This document shows positions 34,504 to 42,623 of a stretch of 48,181 nucleotides of DNA, one piece after another (position 1 is the stretch's first letter; each line of letters starts with the position of its first letter). The position numbers were made by a program, and so were the translations under genes. The notes beneath the pieces were generated by a model. That model was not told the DNA's origin. It was given only the letters and a program-made list of their open reading frames with translations, and made no database searches. Source of the DNA: Amoebophrya sp. AT5.2 (Eukaryota > Sar > Dinophyceae > Syndiniales > Amoebophryaceae). The stretch is taken from assembly GCA_005223375.1 (NCBI GenBank), contig RXOD01003836.1, positions 1 to 48,181 of the forward strand. The letters are read 5' to 3'.

Positions 34504-35190
34504 CCTGACAAAGTAAAAACCGAAAACGAAGAGGACGTGGTCCGTGGCTAAGTACCATGACGGAACCTCGACACAAGGGAGCTGGCTGCGTGTACGACCG
34601 ACCTAGTCCTAGACCTATGCCTTTCGCTATCGTTTACGTTTGCATCGTTTTCGTTGCCTACTCTCCTGGGTAACGCTTTGTCGATCGTCTCGGTCGCTCC
34701 AAACAAAGAACAAGATGCCAACATCTTTGCTCCTCTACTCGTCTAAGACTCAGCGTCGTCGCGGTCACTTTTTATGACTACAAACGTATCCAACCTTATC
34801 ATTGTGAAATCGGTCGATGCGGCTGCGTCTGTCGTCCTGAGGCTTCACCACGTACTGCTTGCTAGTGCTACAGCGTGAGGTCCCATTCAAAAAACGTAGT
34901 GCTTCAACTCGTGGCACTGCCTTCGTTCGTCTTCGTCCACTTCGTGTTGGACGCTGCAGCTCTGAGTCAATGAATGGCCATCTCCTTTGTGATTTTCAAC
35001 TCCTTCATCGTCTTCTACCTTCAGGGTTTCCTTGAATTGGCAAGCATGCAAGTGCCCATCCATATCTGACGGTTGGCTTTTCAATCGCTTAGAGCGTACT
35101 GATTGATACTGTGCATACTGTAGTTTTTTCTGGGCTCGTCGCTGCAAAATTGATGTTCTTTTGGGAGGCGGACGAAAAGTAATCGGCGAA
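34504..35190. other. Intergenic, nothing firm
   Basis: No supported + strand exon. A minus-strand frame covers 34887-35417 but overlaps the coding-like + strand frame at 35191 and has no start or splice support. Confidence 0.45.
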
Positions 35191-35424
35191 ATGGTAATTT
35201 CCGACCAGCTGGCGGAGGAGCTCGGGTCGAAAATCACGAAGGAGTTCGCGGTGCGGAAAACCGTCCAGCAGAAGCGTGTGCTGATCGGGCGCGTCCTCGG
35301 GCCTCGCGAGCTTAAGGAGGAGGTAAACCCCCCGAAAGGCAGGTTTACGAGGGAGAAGGTGCGCAGGTTAGCGAACATCCTGGTGCAGGTCTGGGTGTAT
35401 ACCGGCTCCCTGGACAAGTATTAA
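35191..35424 (+). CDS. Unrecognised 77-aa basic protein
   Basis: The frame from ATG 35191 reads MVISDQLAEELGSKITKEF, then a Lys/Arg-rich middle and VRRLANILVQVWVYTGSLD before TAA. The composition is that of a real, compact, helical and basic protein. The frame is open upstream to an acceptor-like TGTAG at 35123, so this may be the last exon of a longer gene. A GTATTA donor two codons before the stop could also extend it. Function unknown. Confidence 0.45.
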   Translation: MVISDQLAEELGSKITKEFAVRKTVQQKRVLIGRVLGPRELKEEVNPPKGRFTREKVRRLANILVQVWVYTGSLDKY

Positions 35425-35828
35425 GGAGAGGATCAAGAACCCATTTTCGTTCTTCTGCTAGATAGTGATAGATTGCTCCGCTGGTCGTGCTGGTGGCGGG
35501 GTCCTGTAAGTAGTTTCTCTCGTAGGTAGTCGTGGTCTCCTATGAGTTGCCGAGGGTCTCGCTTGTAAGCATCTCGTCTCTGACTTGCGTTTTGGTGTTT
35601 GGTGTCGTATTTGCATTCGGTCGCATTGTGCTCGTTACAGCTAGGGAGGGAGCAAGCGCCGCAAATTAAAATAATTGACAGCCAGCAGGAGGCGCTTCCA
35701 GGAATTTGCTTGCGTTGTATCGTGTTTCGTCTCGTAGTCGCCGGTCTCAGTACTAGCAGTCAGATCAACCATCGGTGCCCGAAATGCCGCCGAGAATGGG
35801 TTTCTCACTCCTGTAAAAGTACCAATCC

Positions 35829-36026
35829 ATGAAACGCGACGACAAAGGCTCAATGAAGAAGATCGTCCAGAAAATGCTCGCAGGAAAGACCGGGTCCGGG
35901 TTCTGGAAACTCTGCAACGAGCTGTTCGACGAGCAAGAGCAGGTGGCGGTGGGGGTAGACGGAGCAGCGGCAGGAAAAGGACAGGGGGTATCTACCACGC
36001 AGGAGCGCTCAGACACAAAGAAGTAG
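35829..36026 (+). CDS. Unrecognised 65-aa protein
   Basis: ATG at 35829 opens a 65-codon frame: MKRDDKGSMKKIVQKML, then GSGFWKLCNELFDEQEQ, then a Gly/Ala/Thr-rich hydrophilic tail ending in two Lys. An in-frame TAA sits just upstream. The amphipathic first half looks genuine. No family is recognised, and it might be an exon of a neighbouring small gene. Confidence 0.4.
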   Translation: MKRDDKGSMKKIVQKMLAGKTGSGFWKLCNELFDEQEQVAVGVDGAAAGKGQGVSTTQERSDTKK

Positions 36027-36902
36027 CCCGCTGCGACTGCTGGTTGTAGTACTTGCAGGTGCAGCCGAGTGTCTTGCGTGCAGCAAATTCTTATACGAAT
36101 GAAAAATAAGCTTAAGCAGGTGACAGTGAGGAAGCTCAAGCTGCAAAAGAGCGATGATACGTAGATTGTTGCAGCAAGATTCATTGTCATCAAACGGCTG
36201 GAACGATCGAAAACGGTGAAAAGAACATGCAAGCATAAGCATATGCTTGGTCGTACTAATATTGTGCTGCAAGACAGAGGTGAACAGCGTACTGGCGCGA
36301 GCGCGACGCGTTGCCTTGTGGATTCATTGATGTCTGTGTCGCGACGAACTTCTTCAAGACAATGGAATGGCTTTGACGGTCGGTCGTCGTGTGTGCAGCT
36401 GTGCGCTCGTTCGTGAAAGCAATGCTGTCGCGTATCTGTTACATGAAGCAAATGACTTTTTTACACCTCGGTGCTGTCGACTGAGCGTTCATTCTCCGGT
36501 GTCGTTGACGTGTCGTGCGTCGTTACCGGCGAAAAGTATACTTCGGTCCCCTGCGTACTAGCGCTAGCGCTTGGTTACCCCACTGCGATCGTCACGCACT
36601 GAATCTCCTCTTTATTTCCCCTCTTCACCTCCAGGTACCCCATTGGCAATGGCAGAAGGCTCGATCCCTCTGCACAATTGCGGATTTTTTATGTTGCCGC
36701 CGCGGACCGCTATATCAGGACGGGAGCCGTCCGACGCAGATGCACATGCAGGCTACCCGCACGAGCATCTGTAGCTCGAGCAGCTGCTACTCAGTACACA
36801 CAGCGGGGCCGGAGATCCAAGTCCATCGAACTACTGCTACTGCTACTTCACTAGTAGGACCACAGCTCCTGCGGGGGCACCTGTGTCACAAGCTCCGAGA
36901 GG
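36027..36902. other. Upstream region of the second PKG gene
   Basis: No firm gene. A 41-codon frame from ATG 36650 (MAEGSIPLHNCGFF...) is open but unsupported. Presumably 5' untranslated and promoter sequence; no TATA-like or spliced-leader relic was noticed. Confidence 0.4.
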
Positions 36903-39900
36903 ATGTTTTCTCCGCCACCCCGCGCGCCCCGCGCATTGACCAGCAACTTGCGGCTGCAGTGGAGCGGGCGGCTTCGTGACATCATCAAGGATGTGTCCAT
37001 CTTCGCCAAGCTCGGTGTGGCTCAGATCGAGGCGATTCGGCAGGCCATGTTCGTCGAAGAATTACCCCCAGGAGCTGTCGTCTGCAGCGAGGGCGAGGAA
37101 GGAAAGTCGTTCTACGTCCTGCTCAGCGGGGTGTTAGAGGTGCAGACGGCGGAGCACTCGTTTCTGAAAGTGGGGATGCCCTGCCAGCTGGCGTGCGACT
37201 GCACCCTGAAGGGAAAAGTGTATCCGCGCGGCACGCGTGGCGTAATCGAGAAGGTGGATTTGAGTCGCGGCTTTCCCTACACTTTCAAGGTAGCGAAGGA
37301 CAAGGAAAAAACTTCCCGGTCGAGTGGGGACGGTGGCAAAAAGTCCGCGGTTGGAACAGCTGCTGAAGAGGAAACAGCTCCTCGGAGGAACAAGTCCGTG
37401 GGCGGCGCTGCAGCGATGGCACCTACTTTGCCCGAGGCTCCCGCGCAGGCCGCGCGGTCGCCCTCCTCGGGCGATCAAGATAATCTCCAAGGTGTTGTTG
37501 AGGGGGCAGTTGCTGCGCCCGTAGTTACCGACACCCCCACGGGGGTCGTCGAGAAGGCTGAGAAGGTCGTGAAGGGGCGGCTCGCGCATTATGAGTTGAT
37601 GCCACTTGAGGACAGCGACGAGTTCAAGCCGAAGACGGTCGCTTTTCTGCATCCCGGAGACTACTTCGGCGAGCAGTCTTTGCTTCGCAGCGTGCCACGG
37701 GAAGCCAGCGTGATTGTGCCGCCGAACCTGGTCGCGCTCCAGACCAGCATTGCGAACAGCGACCACGACAGCGCTGTTGCTTCCCCTACTACTTCCTCCG
37801 ACGCTCCTGCAGGAGGAGCTGGAGGCGCCACTGCAACTTCTAACGGAGGTCAAATATCCATATCGCCCGATGTTTTGGGGAAGGTGATCATCGCGGCGCT
37901 GGACAAGGGGGAGTTCGAGAAGCTGAATCTCCGGCACCAGATCAACTTTCCGAAGCGCGCGGCCGTCCGGATCGTGGACGAGGACTACGACCAGCGGCTG
38001 GCGGGGCGCGTGCTGAAGAAGACGGACGCGGAGGAGGAGTGGCTCCAGGCCGCGCTAACGAAAAACATCGCGCTGCGGGAGATCGCAGACCTGGATGAAG
38101 AACAGATCAAGGACATGGTTTCCGTGGCGTACAAACGCGAGGTGCACAGCGGCGAGATTGTCACGAAAGAAGGCGCGCTGTTCGGGACCGCGTGCTACGT
38201 GGTGGAATCAGGCACGTACAAGTGCACCACCCCGATGCTAGACCAGGATGCCGCGAACCTAGAGAACACCATCGGCATCACCCTACCCGGTTTAGTGAAC
38301 GAAAACAACCCGCTGGTGGACAAGTGGGAGTCGGTACAGGCGGGCGGGGCGGACCAGCAGGGGGCGCAGCTGGGCTCCCACCTGTACCCGGCAAGCTTTA
38401 GCTCGATGAAGGGCGGCGCCGGGGACGGCGACCAAGACCATGCAGACCGCATGTCCAACGCCAACCGGATGGCGTCGATCGTGCGACTTTCGAGTTTCTC
38501 GTCCAGCCTGTCACCCGCGGCAGACGGTGGTCCTGGCGGGGATCGTGTGAGGAGTAGCGCGGTGACATCAAGCAGTGGCAAGCAAGGCATCGAGGAAGCG
38601 AAGGCAAATCTTTTGGGCAAGGAACAGAAGCGGCTAGAAACCGCAATGAGTGCGTCGAAAATAACTTCCATGTTCAAACGAGCCCATACAAAGGACTTGT
38701 CGTCGAACAAGAAGGGAAAAAGGCCCGGCACCGGCGCAAGTCCGGCGGCCTCGCAACTGGGAAGCGGTGCACGGGGTCTGCTGGTCGCGGACGTTGGCCG
38801 TGGTGCACGGGGGCAGAGTTTGTTCAACCGCGGGGCGGGGAGCATGCTGGGCCTCGGGGGGGGCCCCATGTACGGGGGGAAGCACGCGCCCCTGCTGTCC
38901 ATATACAAGCTGGGCAAGGTGTTTGGCAACGCTGCCAGCAAGGGGGCGCACCTGCAGCAGCACTACACCACGCGCGAGATGATGCGCGCCTACGTGGGGG
39001 GCTACAGCAAGCCGGGCGGCCTGCGGCCGGGGGACATGTTCGGGCTGGTTTCCGTGCTCGAGCATCGCGCACAGTTCGCGAACGTGGAGTGCGCGTCCGA
39101 GACCGGCACGCTCTGGGTGATCGACCGCGCGGCGTTCCGGAGCGTGTTGCGGAAAAACCTGGAGCAGCGGATCAACAACCTGTCGCGGGTGATTCGCAAC
39201 ATCCCCGAGTTCTCGGTGCTGCTCTCGGAAGAGGTGGCCGCCCTGGCCGAGGCCTTTTTTATCAAGTCGTACCGGAAGGGGGAGCGCGTCGTGGCCAAGC
39301 ACGACAGCACCAGCCAGACCTTCTACGTCCTGCTAAGCGGCGAGATCGAGATCGACGGACGGGTCGTACAGGCCCGGTCGGCGTACACCTCGCTGGGGGG
39401 GTCGGCGGGAGCAGGCGCCGACGGCGCGGACGAATCTATGTTGGCGGGGGGAGCTGCTGCGCCGGGGGCGGGGGCAACTTCATCTGCAGCACCAGGAGCA
39501 GGAATAAATGCCAGTATGTCCACCTCCACCAAGAATCTTGCGTCGATGAGCGCCTCCGGGCGCCGCGGTGCTGCGGGCGCGGATCAACCGGCGGAGGTTC
39601 TGCCGCTGCAAGACTCGCTGCTCTTCTCAAAGCTTGCTTCGAACGAGAACCTCCACTCCTCTATGGCCGGAGGAGCCTTCGATTCATTTGGGGGTGCGGG
39701 ACTGCCACTATCATATGGGACGTCGTCCAGCAGCACCAGCTCCAAGACTTTGAAAAAGCTGAACAGCGCAAGCACAAAGTCTACTGCTTCGTGGGCCGCG
39801 ACATCGAGCGACCGTAACGGTAACTTGCCGACGTCGCAGTCGACGGAAGCAAACTCTTCCCTGAGCAGCAAAGCCAGCGCGAATAAAAAGCAGTTCAATG

Positions 39901-41954
39901 GTGCCACCAGAGAAGGGCCCGGCCAGGCGACGATCGCGCCTGGGTCTACAGCTACTGCTACTAATGGCAGCTCTACTAGCAGTGAAGACCAAGAGCAAGA
40001 CGGTAAGGGTAACGGCGAACTACCAGAAAAATACAATCCGGTGAGCGTACCAGAATATCCGGAGAAAAAGCTGAGGAAGACGCCCAAGACTGCTACCGCG
40101 GGGGCTTCAACAAATTCAACGGCCGTGTTGAGCAAAGCGAAGACCGGCTCGTTTGGTCTCGCTGCAAGCAAGAGTGGCTCATCCTCGACGTCCTCGGGCA
40201 ACAAAAGTGCAACATCTTCGACGTCGGGAACGACCAATCCACCACCGTTCTCGAGCATGAAAAAGTTCGGATCTTCTCCGGGATCTTCATCTCTGTCTTC
40301 GAGGGAACTGTTGAAGTCGGTCCCGGAAGGCGAAGCGGTGAACGCATCGGCGAACCACAAGAAGGTGGTTACCGTGATCGCGGAAGGCGAAGCGGGGCCG
40401 CAGAACGATAGGATCACTGACGCGGGCGACGATGACGATGGTGGCTTTGCGGAGACCCTCCATTCAAAAAAGCAGAAGCAATCAAGATCCGCAAAAAAAC
40501 TGGCGCATCAAGGCACTACTGTCTCGACAGCCACCTCCGCAGCAAGTAGTAGACGAAGCGCCACCGACAGCGAGGGAACCACAGGGAGCAGCCGGGGGAG
40601 TGCGGCGACTGCCGTGCCTCGCCTTGTTGCGTCCAGGGCCTCGTCCGGGCAGTCCTCGTTTTCCCCTAACAAGATGAAGGCCTTTCGCCCCCCCCTGAGC
40701 CCCCGCGAGATCTACTTTGGCCACGAAACGCTCGGTGTGGTCACGACGGCGTGCGGGGTGCAGATGGAGCATACCGGATCCAAGCACAACGTCGACGTCG
40801 TTTCGGACACCGTGGTGATGGCCTGCCTGTCCGGGGTCGACTACCAGCGGCTGCTGAAGCAGGTCACGAACGAGTTGGCCAACCCGTCCTGGCGCGACCG
40901 GCAGTCCGGCATCCTCGCGATGGAGATCAAGCGGGACCCCAAGCTCGAGGCGGAGTGCGCCGCGCTGAAGCCGTCCCAGCTGACCCAGGTCGCGCTTCTC
41001 GGGTACGGCGGGTTCGGGGTGGTTTCGCTGGAGAAGAACAACATCACGGGGAAGGCGTACGCCGTGAAGTCGGTCCGCAAGGAGTGGATTTTGAAGAACA
41101 ACCTCGCGCACGCGATCATCTCGGAGAAAAACCTGATGCTGCAGTGCCGGGGCAGCGACTTCATTGTCAAACTCCTGACCACCTTCAACCTGAAGTCCTC
41201 TCTTTGCCTCGTGATGGAGCCCATGCTCGGGGGGGAGATCTACTACACCTACATGACGAAGAAGTTCACCGGCGACAGTAAGAAGGCACGGTTTTACGCC
41301 GCCACCTGTATCCTCGCGTTCGCCTACATGCACGAGCGCAGCATTTTGTTCCGCGACCTGAAGCCCGAGAATCTCCTCCTCGACGGGGAGGGGCGCTGCA
41401 AATTGACGGATTTCGGGCTGGCGAAAAAGTCCGCGAAAAAGACGTACACCACCTGCGGGACGCCGGACTACTACGCCCCCGAGATCGTGATGCACCAGGG
41501 GCACAGCTTCGGGGTGGACTGGTGGACGCTGGGGGTGCTGATCCACGAGCTCATGTCCGGGCACCCGCCGTTCGAGGCGAACGTGCCGATGAAGACCTAC
41601 GCGCTGATCCGGCGCGGGGTGGACTACGTGCGGTTTCCCTACCGCGGCTCGGACCCGGTGTGCATGGACTTAGTGCAGAAACTGCTGCAGCAGGAACCGG
41701 CGGAGCGTCTGCCGATGAAAACGGACGGCATGACGCAGCTGCGACAGCACCCGTGGTACAGCCGCGCGCAGTTTCTGTGGTCGAGCTTCGAGAGCAGAAA
41801 AATGCCGGTGCCGTACAAACCAGACCTGAAGTCGCACTTCGACACCAAGGCCTTCCACAAAATCAGAGAGGCGGACCTGCCGCCAGACGTGGTGGGGAGC
41901 GGGGGCAGCTTCGAGGAGCCGGAAGAAATGAGAGGCTGGGACTACGGGTTCTGA
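36903..41954 (+). CDS. Giant intronless cGMP-dependent protein kinase paralogue, 1683 aa
   Basis: One exon of 1684 codons with the same plan as the five-exon PKG upstream, including shared blocks such as FYVLLSGVLEV, CGTPDY and VDWWTLGVLIHELMSGH. The kinase lies at about residues 1358-1625: GYGGFG from 1367, Lys1389, FRDLKPEN with Asp1485, intact DFG at 1503-1505. It ends GWDYGF. The first cyclic-nucleotide module keeps GDYFGEQSLL...PREASV. The second (GDMFGLVSVLEHRAQFANV) and third (IYFGHETLGVV) have lost the Glu and/or Arg contacts. Long Ser/Ala/Gly-rich insertions interrupt the modules, the largest, about 440 residues, between genomic 39380 and 40680 inside the third module. It is therefore probably activated through the first site only, or works differently. 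Absence of introns may mean origin from a retroposed transcript. The catalytic core is complete, so it should be active. Confidence 0.88.
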   Translation: MFSPPPRAPRALTSNLRLQWSGRLRDIIKDVSIFAKLGVAQIEAIRQAMFVEELPPGAVVCSEGEEGKSFYVLLSGVLEVQTAEHSFLKVGMPCQLACDCTLKGKVYPRGTRGVIEKVDLSRGFPYTFKVAKDKEKTSRSSGDGGKKSAVGTAAEEETAPRRNKSVGGAAAMAPTLPEAPAQAARSPSSGDQDNLQGVVEGAVAAPVVTDTPTGVVEKAEKVVKGRLAHYELMPLEDSDEFKPKTVAFLHPGDYFGEQSLLRSVPREASVIVPPNLVALQTSIANSDHDSAVASPTTSSDAPAGGAGGATATSNGGQISISPDVLGKVIIAALDKGEFEKLNLRHQINFPKRAAVRIVDEDYDQRLAGRVLKKTDAEEEWLQAALTKNIALREIADLDEEQIKDMVSVAYKREVHSGEIVTKEGALFGTACYVVESGTYKCTTPMLDQDAANLENTIGITLPGLVNENNPLVDKWESVQAGGADQQGAQLGSHLYPASFSSMKGGAGDGDQDHADRMSNANRMASIVRLSSFSSSLSPAADGGPGGDRVRSSAVTSSSGKQGIEEAKANLLGKEQKRLETAMSASKITSMFKRAHTKDLSSNKKGKRPGTGASPAASQLGSGARGLLVADVGRGARGQSLFNRGAGSMLGLGGGPMYGGKHAPLLSIYKLGKVFGNAASKGAHLQQHYTTREMMRAYVGGYSKPGGLRPGDMFGLVSVLEHRAQFANVECASETGTLWVIDRAAFRSVLRKNLEQRINNLSRVIRNIPEFSVLLSEEVAALAEAFFIKSYRKGERVVAKHDSTSQTFYVLLSGEIEIDGRVVQARSAYTSLGGSAGAGADGADESMLAGGAAAPGAGATSSAAPGAGINASMSTSTKNLASMSASGRRGAAGADQPAEVLPLQDSLLFSKLASNENLHSSMAGGAFDSFGGAGLPLSYGTSSSSTSSKTLKKLNSASTKSTASWAATSSDRNGNLPTSQSTEANSSLSSKASANKKQFNGATREGPGQATIAPGSTATATNGSSTSSEDQEQDGKGNGELPEKYNPVSVPEYPEKKLRKTPKTATAGASTNSTAVLSKAKTGSFGLAASKSGSSSTSSGNKSATSSTSGTTNPPPFSSMKKFGSSPGSSSLSSRELLKSVPEGEAVNASANHKKVVTVIAEGEAGPQNDRITDAGDDDDGGFAETLHSKKQKQSRSAKKLAHQGTTVSTATSAASSRRSATDSEGTTGSSRGSAATAVPRLVASRASSGQSSFSPNKMKAFRPPLSPREIYFGHETLGVVTTACGVQMEHTGSKHNVDVVSDTVVMACLSGVDYQRLLKQVTNELANPSWRDRQSGILAMEIKRDPKLEAECAALKPSQLTQVALLGYGGFGVVSLEKNNITGKAYAVKSVRKEWILKNNLAHAIISEKNLMLQCRGSDFIVKLLTTFNLKSSLCLVMEPMLGGEIYYTYMTKKFTGDSKKARFYAATCILAFAYMHERSILFRDLKPENLLLDGEGRCKLTDFGLAKKSAKKTYTTCGTPDYYAPEIVMHQGHSFGVDWWTLGVLIHELMSGHPPFEANVPMKTYALIRRGVDYVRFPYRGSDPVCMDLVQKLLQQEPAERLPMKTDGMTQLRQHPWYSRAQFLWSSFESRKMPVPYKPDLKSHFDTKAFHKIREADLPPDVVGSGGSFEEPEEMRGWDYGF

Positions 41955-42623
41955 ACATGCTGGTGAAAAAAATATTTGTTGGGCTCAGGGTGCCTTGGTA
42001 CGCGCAATCCCTTTTTGCGTCGCGGGTAACACCATCGAGCCAGCTTATAGGGGATAGGCTCAGCCAAACAATAAAGAAGAAATCACGTCGCATGACTGTT
42101 GATTCCCGCAGTCATCTTGCTTCCACCGCATTCCATGATCGAGATCTTCAAATGACAGAGACAAGCACTTTTATCTGTCTGTACCAACTTCCAAGTTCCA
42201 CCAGCGAGGAGGTTTGCCGCCTTTGCCTCTCCACTGTTGGAGAGATGCGTGAATCGTGCGTGCTGGCTGTTGTTCGCGGAGTGTCATTCGTGTCACCTCG
42301 TGGTTCTTGTTGTCCACCTACATATGTATGTGTATCTATGTTCAGCTTGTCTTTATGTTTTTTCCCTTTTCTTAGGCGTTACTCTGCTCGTACAACTGCC
42401 TCCCGTTTCGTTCGGCTTTGTTCTTGTTTAGTTCAGTTTCTTTCGTGGTGGGAGGACAACGCGGACGGTACCGTAATAAATCCTGCGACGAGCGACGTTT
42501 CTTCCACCCTTTTAGGCGCAACGGCAACTCCATTGTGAAGATAAGGTAGACGAGCAGCTCGCTGCACCACCGCAAGGAGAATATATCACTCGGCGCTTGT
42601 CGTTGTCCTTCCCCATCCTCAAG
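41955..42623. other. Intergenic between PKG paralogue and FMR-like gene
   Basis: 3' flank of the kinase gene and 5' flank of the next gene; pyrimidine-rich around 42340-42440. No supported gene. Confidence 0.6.

Noticed and set aside
40482..41564. 360-codon minus-strand frame
   Set aside because: Antisense shadow of the conserved kinase domain of the giant PKG.
41522..42538. 338-codon + strand frame overlapping the end of the giant PKG
   Set aside because: The first half overlaps the conserved kinase in another frame; the rest is untranslated spacer.
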